Assembly (NCBI RefSeq): GCF_963676735.1
Contig: NZ_OY781464.1
Location: 3,257,001-3,321,000 of the forward strand
Source of the DNA: an uncultured Draconibacterium sp.
GTDB taxonomy: Bacteria; Bacteroidota; Bacteroidia; Bacteroidales; Prolixibacteraceae
Length of the DNA: 64,000 bases
Reading direction: 5' to 3'
Below the pieces are notes generated by a model. The model saw nothing but the letters and a program-made list of their open reading frames with translations, was not told where the DNA came from and made no database searches. Below are positions 10,301 to 17,503 of this stretch, in pieces (positions within the stretch are counted from its first letter, which is position 1; the number at the start of each line of letters is the position of its first letter). The position numbers and the translations under genes are program-made.

Positions 10301-10758
10301 CCTGGCAAAGGCTCCCCGTCATTGTTTGTAACTTTACCAGTTATCGTTCTACCCTGAGGAGCCACAACCTCGGATTTAACTGAATTCTCCGGCATTTTTT
10401 CACGAATAATTACCTGGCGGTCAATAATAAAGTAATTTAAATTCTGACCGTCGAGCACCTCGTCCATAATTTCGTTAATTACGGCATTTTCAACACTTAC
10501 CGAAACCAAACGATTTTCATCGAGCTCCTGCGTTTTGTAGAGAAAAACAAATTCACTTTGTTCTTCAACCTGATCGAATACTTGTTTTACTGTTGAATTG
10601 TTTAAGTTTAAGCTCAGTTTAGTTGCTTGCGAATAGGTGGATTTTGCTGCCACCGATACCACAAATAATAGAGAGACCAATACTGTTAACTTCATGATTC
10701 TCCAAAGTTGTTTTACGCTTTCCGTACAGGAAAAGCAGGTTAATAGTTTATTTTTCAT
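7318..10758 (-). CDS. SusC-type TonB-dependent receptor with STN domain (locus 2)
   Basis: Outer-membrane importer paired with the downstream SusD. The 1,146 residues begin with a signal segment (about 20-40, LTVLVSLLFVVSVAA), then STN domain (about 48-118), carboxypeptidase-regulatory-like domain (about 138-215, ITGKVTNNDGEPLPGATIVI), TonB-box region (VIAIGYGTVKKKDLTG), plug (VLKDASSTAIYGSAGANG) and a 22-strand-type barrel ending in FGINMSF, a typical outer-membrane terminal signature. The STN domain together with the sigma/FecR pair upstream indicates trans-envelope self-induction. Similar in plan to the receptor at 1-3137 but clearly divergent in the barrel, so the ligands may differ. Confidence 0.97.
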   Translation of the reverse strand: MKNKLLTCFSCTESVKQLWRIMKLTVLVSLLFVVSVAAKSTYSQATKLSLNLNNSTVKQVFDQVEEQSEFVFLYKTQELDENRLVSVSVENAVINEIMDEVLDGQNLNYFIIDRQVIIREKMPENSVKSEVVAPQGRTITGKVTNNDGEPLPGATIVIKGTVKGVLANVDGEYSISGVEESDILLFSFVGMKSSEVIIGQQSIINVQLEADVIGLEEVIAIGYGTVKKKDLTGAVSSVKAEEIKMSPVSNPVEAIQGRVAGLDITRSDGRAGSGSSILLRGNRSLTASSAPIYIIDGIQGSISNLNPNDIASMDVLKDASSTAIYGSAGANGVIVITTKQAEKGKIQIDFDSYVSVNGWPSYPSALQGDDWLEYLEYGYYATNGEYSKNQDELLAAWGIGSISDYINQEKWVDWVDETLQTGMQQNYNLSVRGGTDVVQANFSLGYNRTNGIYKNDFEDKITMRSNVNVNPSDWAKFGIQTGLTYKNRETRSSRINKAFGMIPVGDVYDEDGNINVYPVEEMTDIVSLLADDIDGTYSNNTKSIAVTVNPYAEFTLADGLTVKSVLGTSLSASRNGVYNSDHTYMMLVGSANAIRNARYNTSLYYSYIWENIVNYSFNINQNHDITTTLISSYAHSQSENSGSYSEGFLYDTFEFFNLDAGLNPFASSYYSHKKRFSLAARATYSYKGKYLFNASIRHDAASQLANKSDIFPAAAVAWRISEESFMESTQSWLSNLKLRLGYGVSGNSNINAYVTKSEVTSGYDVLNLGGGQVATNIPTQAVGNEDLGWEKSYNLNIGLDFGLLNNRVDGSLEWYNTDTKDVIYARNLPYSGGGYTAKLPYQMNANIAEMQNKGFELTLNTRNIQSRNFKWNSTLTFARNWEEVTSIDLGSGTTVEDLISLGLFMGSPKSTFYNYKKIGIWQLGEEADAAVFGLLPGDVKIESSLTKKSDGVWTREVTDDDGNVVIEEYTSENPYTINASDDRQIIGQGSPTWTAGFQNDFIYKNFHLNVFMTSRWGQMIDGELLGYFGYGRKNMPDSYNYWTEDNPTNDFPRPYLSRSAKLSSPTAALNYVDGSFIKVKNVTLGYDFPEKLNRSLGLSNLHIYGTLYNPLVYSKSKILKGVDPETNASDSFPLYRQIVFGINMSF

Positions 10759-10814
10759 AAATTTGAAATGTTTGATAAATAATTAAATTACTATTGGTTA
10801 TTTTATCTTACTCT

Positions 10815-10844
10815 GGCGGGAAGATGAGCCACCATCATCCCGCC
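10815..10844 (-). promoter_or_regulatory. Hairpin between fecR and susC (locus 2)
   Basis: GGCGGGA and TCCCGCC arms extended by GATG/CATC-type pairs form an imperfect hairpin a few bases after the fecR stop and about 57 bases before the susC start. No T-run follows. It occupies the same junction as the hairpin at 3190-3218, although the sequences differ. Confidence 0.55.
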
Positions 10845-10850
10845 ATCCTT

Positions 10851-12038
10851 TTATTTAAAGCGGTATTTACCGGGTCCGTTTTCTTCAAACGTTCCGTTGG
10901 TGAGTTTTTCAATATATTTAAACACACGGTCCATCCCTGCACTAAAATCAAGTTTCCCCGATATCTGTACCTTTTCATTTTTCGGATCAACTATTTCAAT
11001 ATCAATATTAAAATAGCGTTCAAGCGTTGCCATTACTCCCTTTAAACTATCGTCATCAATGCTTATCAGGCCTTCTTTCCAGCGGGTGTAATTTTCGTGC
11101 TCAACCTGTTCTATTTTTATTAATTCCGACGATTTTTCGAAGGTCGCTTTTTGGTTGGGTTTAATAATAGCTTTTTCAGCAAACCACGTGTTTCCGGTGC
11201 TTTCAATCTGCACACTTCCTTCTTTTAATACGGTTTCAATTGTATTATTTTCAGGATAGGCAGAAACGTTAAACTCCGTTCCAAGAACTTTTACAGCCAT
11301 TGCAGTTGTTTGTACATAAAACGGTTTATCCTCGTTGTGTTCCACATCAAAAAATCCTTCACCAAACAAAAACACCTCACGTTTTTTTGCTGAAAATTGT
11401 TGTGGGGTAATTAAACGACTGCCGGCATTAACCCATACTTCACTTTTGTCGGGTAAACGCACTTTTACTCTTTTTCCATAGGCAACCACCAACAGGTTAT
11501 GTAAATTTTTTCGTTTTGCAGTAACGTTGCAGGCAATGGTATCTTTACCTATCACCAGTCTATTTTCGAGCGAGTAATCAACAAAATAGTCTGGGCCACT
11601 AAGTGTAACAGAACTACCATCGGCCAAATACAACCGGGGTTCAACCATGGTTCCAATCAACAACAACTCTTCCGAGAATTTATAATGTCCCTTATTGGCG
11701 AAACCTGACAAATAAACCAAGAAGCCACTTGCCACCAGCACGAATGCTATAGCCGCATATTTTACTGTTGCCACAAACCTGTTGCGCCATTTTTCGCACT
11801 TCTCAAGGGTTATAATATCAACTAAAATCTTCCGGTAAATTTTTTCTGACGTGGTATCGGGGTAACTTTTATCGGTAAAAGACAATAATTTCAAATCCTC
11901 TTTTAACCTGATCATCTCAGCCTTTTCTTTTGGATATTTTTTGAAATATTGAGCATAATAAGCTTCAGATTCTTCATCTGGTTGAAATACCCATTTCAAG
12001 AAGCGTTCATCCTCAATATATCTTTCGTTTCCCTTCAT
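10851..12038 (-). CDS. FecR-family anti-sigma factor (locus 2)
   Basis: Anti-sigma factor for the ECF sigma gene immediately upstream. The 395 residues show a cytoplasmic N-terminal helical part, one membrane span at about 93-112 (VKYAAIAFVLVASGFLVYL), FecR domain (about 180-290, with VRLPDKSEVWVNAGSRL and VLGTEFNVSAYPENN) and a DUF4974-like C-terminus (about 315-390, GVMATLERYFNIDIEI). Compared with the locus 1 protein it has an extra early segment (about 115-175) containing a second partial FecR-like stretch (LADGSSVTLSGPDY). Gap to the sigma gene is 66 bases. Confidence 0.93.
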   Translation of the reverse strand: MKGNERYIEDERFLKWVFQPDEESEAYYAQYFKKYPKEKAEMIRLKEDLKLLSFTDKSYPDTTSEKIYRKILVDIITLEKCEKWRNRFVATVKYAAIAFVLVASGFLVYLSGFANKGHYKFSEELLLIGTMVEPRLYLADGSSVTLSGPDYFVDYSLENRLVIGKDTIACNVTAKRKNLHNLLVVAYGKRVKVRLPDKSEVWVNAGSRLITPQQFSAKKREVFLFGEGFFDVEHNEDKPFYVQTTAMAVKVLGTEFNVSAYPENNTIETVLKEGSVQIESTGNTWFAEKAIIKPNQKATFEKSSELIKIEQVEHENYTRWKEGLISIDDDSLKGVMATLERYFNIDIEIVDPKNEKVQISGKLDFSAGMDRVFKYIEKLTNGTFEENGPGKYRFK

Positions 12039-12104
12039 TTCATTTTCGACATTTTACAATAGTTGCTATGAGATGGAAAAAGTGGACAACAAAAATGAAC
12101 TATT

Positions 12105-12710
12105 TTATCTGCTGTATAACATGTAAAATAATTGCAGCGACACTGAGGATACTTTATGCTTTAATCGACTAATTATACGATAAACCTGCTTTTTGGCAGA
12201 ATCGGGCTGAACACCCAATAAATGACCTATCTCCCTATATGTAAGCCTCTTATAAAATTTAAGATATAACAATTCTCGTTGGCTTGCATCAAGATTATCA
12301 AGTAGTTTGCGTAGTTGTTCATCTTTCTCTGTTTCGTTTTCTGTCTCCCCAGTTGAAAGTTCATAAGAAAAAACAAATCCATCCGATCTTACCGTTTCTT
12401 CTTCCAGCTCCGAAACCACAAAACGTCCGTTTTTTCGGTGTTTCTGATAGATTGTAAGTTTTAATGATTTCAGAAGATAATATTCTAAGTTTTCGGGGCT
12501 GGCAAGTTTTTTTCGTTTTGTATAGAGCTCCAGAAAAAGTTCCTGTATGCTGTCCTCCAGGAGTGTAGCATCATTTGTTAACTTTGAACCATAGGCATAC
12601 AACTTATCAAAAAAGGCCGTATAAATTTGCCGAAAGGCATCCATATCACCATTTTTGAAGGCTCCCCAACATGGGTCCCAGCACTCAGTTTGTTTCGTTT
12701 TATCGTTCAT
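12105..12710 (-). CDS. ECF RNA polymerase sigma factor (locus 2)
   Basis: Alternative sigma factor for the fecR-susC-susD genes that follow. Region 2 at about 20-75 (FRQIYTAFFDKLYAYG, LEDSIQELFLELYTKR) and region 4 at about 138-190 (LDASQRELLYLKFYKRL, TYREIGHLLGVQPDSAKKQV). 201 residues, normal for the class. The linker between regions 2 and 4 is acidic. Promoter and palindromes upstream match those of the sigma gene at 4933, while the proteins are only distantly similar. Confidence 0.92.
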   Translation of the reverse strand: MNDKTKQTECWDPCWGAFKNGDMDAFRQIYTAFFDKLYAYGSKLTNDATLLEDSIQELFLELYTKRKKLASPENLEYYLLKSLKLTIYQKHRKNGRFVVSELEEETVRSDGFVFSYELSTGETENETEKDEQLRKLLDNLDASQRELLYLKFYKRLTYREIGHLLGVQPDSAKKQVYRIISRLKHKVSSVSLQLFYMLYSR

Positions 12711-12786
12711 AAATCAAGCAATCAGCCTGTTTCGTATTTTCGTTGTTTTGCCTTGTATTGCTCTGCAAAATAATTTAACGAAGCAC

Positions 12787-12794
12787 CAAATATA
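12787..12794 (-). promoter_or_regulatory. Putative -7 promoter element for the locus 2 sigma gene
   Basis: TATATTTG on the minus strand, matching TAnnTTTG, with the -33 region inside the palindrome at 12801-12818. Leader to the sigma ATG would be about 70 bases. Identical octamer and identical six-base gap to the palindrome as at 5133-5164. Confidence 0.55.
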
Positions 12795-12800
12795 TAAATA

Positions 12801-12818
12801 AATGTTAACGTTTACATT
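12801..12818. promoter_or_regulatory. LacI-type operator palindrome, locus 2
   Basis: Exact copy of the 18-mer AATGTTAACGTTTACATT seen at 5147. It lies in the 428-base region between the divergent sigma gene and the permease operon, so it could influence both. A conserved GCAAACGATT half-site follows at 12871-12880, 53 bases from the palindrome end exactly as in locus 1. Confidence 0.6.
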
Positions 12819-13066
12819 CTACGAATGTTTGTATATCAACTTATTCAGAAATTACCTTACCGTTAATAATGCAAACGATTTATTGCAAACAATAACAAAT
12901 AAGTTTAGTTTTGTCCCAACTTTTTTCATGTATTTGCAGCAAACAATTGATATTCAGAGAATAATTCTGGGCAACAATTAATGTAACAGAAGCAAGAAAT
13001 ACGAAAACAAACAAAACATATCGCAAAATATCAAAAGTTTTATCGAAAACTAACGATTTTAACCGT

Positions 13067-13074
13067 TAGATTTG
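13067..13074 (+). promoter_or_regulatory. Putative -7 promoter element for the rhamnoside operon
   Basis: TAGATTTG fits TAnnTTTG and lies 65 bases before the permease ATG. It overlaps the right arm of a CTAACG/CGTTAG inverted repeat (13050-13069), a possible regulator site. No clear -33 TTG was found at the usual distance, so support is moderate. Confidence 0.35.
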
Positions 13075-13138
13075 TGTCCGAAGTAGAATAGAGAAACTTA
13101 TTAACTAAAGAAAAATAACTTTTACCAATATTTAAAAC

Positions 13139-14644
13139 ATGAATTCAAACCAGGAACAAAGCACAAAATCAAGCGTAATTGAACGCCTGGATGCGCTTTA
13201 CGAATACGACCGCGAGCCGGTATCAAAAAAGAAACTACACGGCTGGAAAACTTTTATAGCCATGTTTGCCGGTGAACATGTGGCGGGTACCGAGTTTGTA
13301 CTTGGGCCGCTTATGGTAATGCACGGCGTATCGGCAAAAGACTTTATCTGGGGTTTGCTGGTGGGTAATACGCTTGCTGTTTTAAGCTGGGCTTTGCTAA
13401 CCTCGCCTGTTGCAGTTAAAACACGCCTTACCATTTACTGGCAACTCAAAAAAATAATTGGCCCTTACTTAACCATTGCTTACAGCGCCTTTTATGCTTT
13501 TATACTTTGTTTATTGGCCGGTGCTATGGTAAATGTGGCTGTCACCTCTATTTCTATACCTTTCGGAGTTCCTAATCCCGATTACCTTGCAGGAGACTTG
13601 TTTCCAAGCGCTCCGTGGATAGCTATTGCTGTTGTTGTTGGAATTGTAATTTCGCTACTGGCCGTTTTAGGTTTTGAAAAAATTGCCCAGTTTTCGAAAA
13701 TATGCGCTCCGTGGATGGTACTTGTTTTCTTTGCTTCGGGCATTGCAATTATGGCCAAATTAAAAGCTGCCACTCCCGACGAAAGTTTTTGGGAAATAAT
13801 GTCGCACCGAATTTTTACGGGCGAGCCTATTGGTAACAATTCAAAATATACTTTTTGGCATGTTGCAGGCTTTGCCTGGTTGTGTAATGCTCCGCAACAT
13901 CTGGGCATGTCCGATGTAACCATTTTTCGTTATGCTAAAAAATGGACACAGGGTTTTGCTTCTGCATTTGGAATGTTCATCGGGCATTTTGGAGCCTGGA
14001 TTGCATCAGGAATATTGTGTGCCGCGTACCTTTCAGAAGGTTTTACAAATCCACAACCGGGAACAATTGCGTTGTACGGAGCAGGATTTGCCGGTGCCGT
14101 TGCTGTTGTTATTGCCGGCTGGACTACAGCCAATCCAACCTTGTACCGCGCAGGATTAGCCATTCAGGTGGTTACCCCTAACTGGAAACGTTGGAAAGTA
14201 ACTTTTGCTGCCGGGGTGTTTATGATTATTACTGCCTGTATTCCGGCAATTAATGCCAACCTCGACCGTATTGTAGCCTACAACGGATTATTTTTTGTTC
14301 CACTCGGTGCCTTTATAATTCTGGATGTTTGGTTATTTCCTAAAATTGGATTAATCAGAGACTTCACGGAAAAAGCGGGAAAAACATTCAGCTGGCCCTC
14401 GGCTTTAGCCTGGTTTGTACCGTTTTTAATTTCAATGTTTATATATGGAAAAGATAACTTTGGTTTTTTACAACGTTTAACCGAAGGGAAATTGCCTACC
14501 TGGTTAGAAAATGTTAAAATGGACATTACCTTTTTGGTAGGACCCGAATGGTTTATCGCCGCTGTTCTTTACTTACTGTTTAGCTACATTCAGCAAAAAA
14601 CAAAATCAAACGTTCAACTTATTCAAAAAGGAGGCTTGTCATGA
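13139..14644 (+). CDS. NCS1-like (purine/cytosine permease type) transporter
   Basis: Multi-spanning inner-membrane symporter of 501 residues with about twelve hydrophobic segments. The layout and motifs such as GPLMVMHGVSAKDFIWGLLVGN near residues 55-80 and the paired half-transporter repeats resemble the nucleobase:cation symporter-1 family. Known family substrates are nucleobases, hydantoins and some vitamins, but here the gene heads an operon of glycosidases, so a saccharide-derived substrate is an inference from context only. Its stop overlaps the ATG of the next small gene (ATGA), indicating translational coupling. It is divergent from the locus 2 sigma gene. Confidence 0.75.
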   Translation: MNSNQEQSTKSSVIERLDALYEYDREPVSKKKLHGWKTFIAMFAGEHVAGTEFVLGPLMVMHGVSAKDFIWGLLVGNTLAVLSWALLTSPVAVKTRLTIYWQLKKIIGPYLTIAYSAFYAFILCLLAGAMVNVAVTSISIPFGVPNPDYLAGDLFPSAPWIAIAVVVGIVISLLAVLGFEKIAQFSKICAPWMVLVFFASGIAIMAKLKAATPDESFWEIMSHRIFTGEPIGNNSKYTFWHVAGFAWLCNAPQHLGMSDVTIFRYAKKWTQGFASAFGMFIGHFGAWIASGILCAAYLSEGFTNPQPGTIALYGAGFAGAVAVVIAGWTTANPTLYRAGLAIQVVTPNWKRWKVTFAAGVFMIITACIPAINANLDRIVAYNGLFFVPLGAFIILDVWLFPKIGLIRDFTEKAGKTFSWPSALAWFVPFLISMFIYGKDNFGFLQRLTEGKLPTWLENVKMDITFLVGPEWFIAAVLYLLFSYIQQKTKSNVQLIQKGGLS

Positions 14645-14835
14645 AAAAAATATTAATGATTATCTCGTACCTTGGTTTGGCTTTTACCATACTACCATCA
14701 ATTTTAGTTGTAAAAGGAACAGTGACTCTACAAAACCACTTTTGGCTAATGAGTATTGGAATGATTCTATGGTTTGGTACTGCCCCGTTCTGGATGAAAA
14801 GCCAATCGTTAGATGAAGTTGAAGAAGACGAATAA
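14641..14835 (+). CDS. Small two-helix membrane protein coupled to the permease
   Basis: A 64-residue protein with two predicted membrane helices (about 4-24 and 34-50) and an acidic tail (DEVEEDE). The start overlaps the permease stop by four bases (ATGA), the arrangement of a translationally coupled partner, and the ATG is preceded by GGAGG within the end of the permease gene, a good Shine-Dalgarno. I do not recognise the family. The context suggests a subunit or stabiliser of the permease, comparable to small partner subunits of other symporters; this is an inference. Confidence 0.7.
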   Translation: MKKILMIISYLGLAFTILPSILVVKGTVTLQNHFWLMSIGMILWFGTAPFWMKSQSLDEVEEDE

Positions 14836-14856
14836 ACATTCAAAAAAAATCAGGCT

Positions 14857-17502
14857 GTGTTTAAAATATCTGAATTAGTAACCGAATACCATAAAAATCC
14901 CTTAGGAATTGAAACGTGTTCTCCTCGTCTGAGTTGGAAACTTAAAAGCGATAAGCACAATGTAATCCAAACCGCTTACCACATAAAATGCGCACTATCG
15001 GAGAAAAATCTGAACAGCGGAGTCGACTTGCTGTGGGATTCAGGAAAAGTAGCTGCTGAAGAATCTATTCATGTTTTATACCAGGGAGAAGCCTTAAAAA
15101 GTGGTCAACGTATTTTTTGGCAGGTACGGGCATGGAACAATAAAAACGAACAATCAGACTGGAGCGAAACCAATTTTTGGGAAATGGGATTGCTAAACCA
15201 GTCAGACTGGCAGGCTAAATGGATTGAACCTGATTTAAACGAAGACACAAAAAAATCAAACCCGTGTCCGTTGCTTCGTAAAAGTTTTCATCTTGAAAAG
15301 GAAATAGAAAAGGCTCGAATTTATGTGAGTGCGCATGGTTTATACCAACTGCAGTTAAACGGCAAAAAAGTGGGTGACGAAGAATTTACACCCGGCTGGA
15401 CCACCTACCACAAACGCTTGCAATACCAGGTTTTTGATGTAACAAAACAGATTTGCAATGGCGAAAATGCCATAGGTGCCATCCTTGGAGATGGCTGGTA
15501 TCGTGGTTATTTTGGCTGGCAGGGAGAGAAAAACCATTATGGCGAAAAAACAGCCCTGTTGCTTCAATTGCAATTAACTTTCACCGATGGCACTCAACAA
15601 ACACTAGTAAGCGATAAGAGCTGGAAAGCTGCAACAGGCGCTATTCTTGAATCGGAAATTTACCACGGCGAAGTTTACGATGCCCGTCAGGAAAAACCGG
15701 GTTGGGACAGACTTGGATTTAACGACTCTGATTGGCAAAATGTTGTAGAGAAAAGCTATGGTTTTGAGCGCATAACCAACTCCGTTGGCTCGAAAGTTAA
15801 AGTTACTCATACGCTTGAAGCAGTAAAAAAAATAATTACTCCAAAGGGCGAAACAGTATTGGATTTTGGACAGAACATGGTAGGCCGTATTCGTTTCTCA
15901 TTAAAAGCAAAAGCCGGAGAAAAGATTTCGATTTATCATGCCGAAGTACTCGATAAGGAAGGAAATTTTTATACCACAAACCTGCGCCCGGCCAAACAAC
16001 GTATTACCTATATTTTTAAGGGAAACGAAACGGAAACATATAGTCCGCATTTTACATTTATGGGTTTTCGCTACATAAAAATTGAAGATTACCCCGGGGA
16101 TGTGAAACCAAATGATTTTACCGGTGAAGCTATTCATTCGGATATGGAATTTACTGGCAATTTTGAATGCTCCGACCCACTAATTAACCAGCTGCAAAGC
16201 AACATACAGTGGGGCTTACGCGGTAATTTTTTGGATATACCAACAGATTGTCCACAGCGCGACGAGCGCATGGGCTGGACCGGCGATGCACAGGTTTTTG
16301 CACCAACTGCTTGTTTTAACACCAATGCAGCACCATTTTTTGCCAAGTGGCTTAAAGATTTGGAAGCCGAGCAACGCGCCGATGGCAGCGTTCCGTGGGT
16401 AGTACCCAACCTGGTTAAAGATGGTGGAGGAACAGGCTGGTCGGATGGTTTTGGGGCAACGGGATGGGCTGATGCCGCCATAATAATTCCATGGGTAGTT
16501 TACCAGGCCTATGGCGATACCGCTATTTTAAAAAGCCAGTACAGCTCCATGAAGGCCTGGGAAGAATATATGATTCGCGAAGCCGGAGACAGCTTTTTGT
16601 TTAACACCGGTTTTCATTTTGGCGACTGGCTGTCGTTTGCCGAATATTCGAGCTACATTTACAATGCCCCCGATTATGGATTTGCAGGCGCTCACACCGA
16701 AAAAGACCTGATTGCCACGGCATATTTCTATTATTCCACCTCGCTAATGGCAAAAATTGCGGACATTACCGGCGAAGAAACTGATGCTGCCAAATACAAA
16801 TCGCTGCTACCCAAAATAAAAGAGGCTTTTAAAAATGAATTTATAACGCCCAACGGAAGACTTCTTTCCAATACCCAGGCAGCGTATGCCATTGCCCTGA
16901 CTTTTAACGTTGTTCCAGATGAATACCGAAAAACCATGGCCGGACTACTGGCTAAAAATGTGGAGTATTTTCAACATCTTACCACCGGATTTTTAGGAAC
17001 CCCGGTACTTTGCGATGCCTTATCGGATATTGGCAGAACCGACCTTGCGTACAAACTACTGTTCAATAAAAAATACCCGTCGTGGCTTTACGCTGTAACC
17101 ATGGGTGCCACCACCATTTGGGAGCGTTGGGATGGCATAAAACCCGATGGTTCATTCCAAAACGAAGGTATGAACTCGTTTAACCATTATGCTTACGGCG
17201 CCATTGGCAACTGGCTGTACACCAGGGCTGCCGGAATACAAAGCCACCCCGATTTTCCGGGCTATAAAAAAACGATTATCAAACCAGAATTAACCGACAA
17301 ACTTGATTTTGCCAAAGCGACACTCCAAACCGTCTACGGTCAAATTAAATCAGAATGGAAATTAGAAAACGGGCATTTGCAATTAACCGTTACCCTTCCT
17401 CCCAATACCACTGCTACTGTTTTTGTTCCTGGAAAAGAAAATACATATACTGAGCATGAAATGGGCTCTGGCACAATGGTTTTTGAATCTAAAATTGAGT
17501 AA
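14857..17502 (+). CDS. Alpha-L-rhamnosidase, GH78 family
   Basis: Hydrolyses terminal alpha-L-rhamnose from glycans or glycosides. GTG start at 14857 gives 881 residues beginning MFKISELVTEYHKNP; no signal peptide, so probably cytoplasmic or exported by an unseen route. Domain order: Ig-like N-terminal domain (PRLSWKL near 24), carbohydrate-binding-like beta domains (about 125-310), linker, six-hairpin catalytic barrel (about 430-790) and C-terminal beta domain. The GH78 signature CPQRDERMGWTGDAQ is present with Asp469 and Glu470 in DER, and the later catalytic Glu756 in IWERW. It lies 21 bases after the small membrane gene and one base before the next gene. Confidence 0.96.
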   Translation: MFKISELVTEYHKNPLGIETCSPRLSWKLKSDKHNVIQTAYHIKCALSEKNLNSGVDLLWDSGKVAAEESIHVLYQGEALKSGQRIFWQVRAWNNKNEQSDWSETNFWEMGLLNQSDWQAKWIEPDLNEDTKKSNPCPLLRKSFHLEKEIEKARIYVSAHGLYQLQLNGKKVGDEEFTPGWTTYHKRLQYQVFDVTKQICNGENAIGAILGDGWYRGYFGWQGEKNHYGEKTALLLQLQLTFTDGTQQTLVSDKSWKAATGAILESEIYHGEVYDARQEKPGWDRLGFNDSDWQNVVEKSYGFERITNSVGSKVKVTHTLEAVKKIITPKGETVLDFGQNMVGRIRFSLKAKAGEKISIYHAEVLDKEGNFYTTNLRPAKQRITYIFKGNETETYSPHFTFMGFRYIKIEDYPGDVKPNDFTGEAIHSDMEFTGNFECSDPLINQLQSNIQWGLRGNFLDIPTDCPQRDERMGWTGDAQVFAPTACFNTNAAPFFAKWLKDLEAEQRADGSVPWVVPNLVKDGGGTGWSDGFGATGWADAAIIIPWVVYQAYGDTAILKSQYSSMKAWEEYMIREAGDSFLFNTGFHFGDWLSFAEYSSYIYNAPDYGFAGAHTEKDLIATAYFYYSTSLMAKIADITGEETDAAKYKSLLPKIKEAFKNEFITPNGRLLSNTQAAYAIALTFNVVPDEYRKTMAGLLAKNVEYFQHLTTGFLGTPVLCDALSDIGRTDLAYKLLFNKKYPSWLYAVTMGATTIWERWDGIKPDGSFQNEGMNSFNHYAYGAIGNWLYTRAAGIQSHPDFPGYKKTIIKPELTDKLDFAKATLQTVYGQIKSEWKLENGHLQLTVTLPPNTTATVFVPGKENTYTEHEMGSGTMVFESKIE

Positions 17503-17503
17503 A

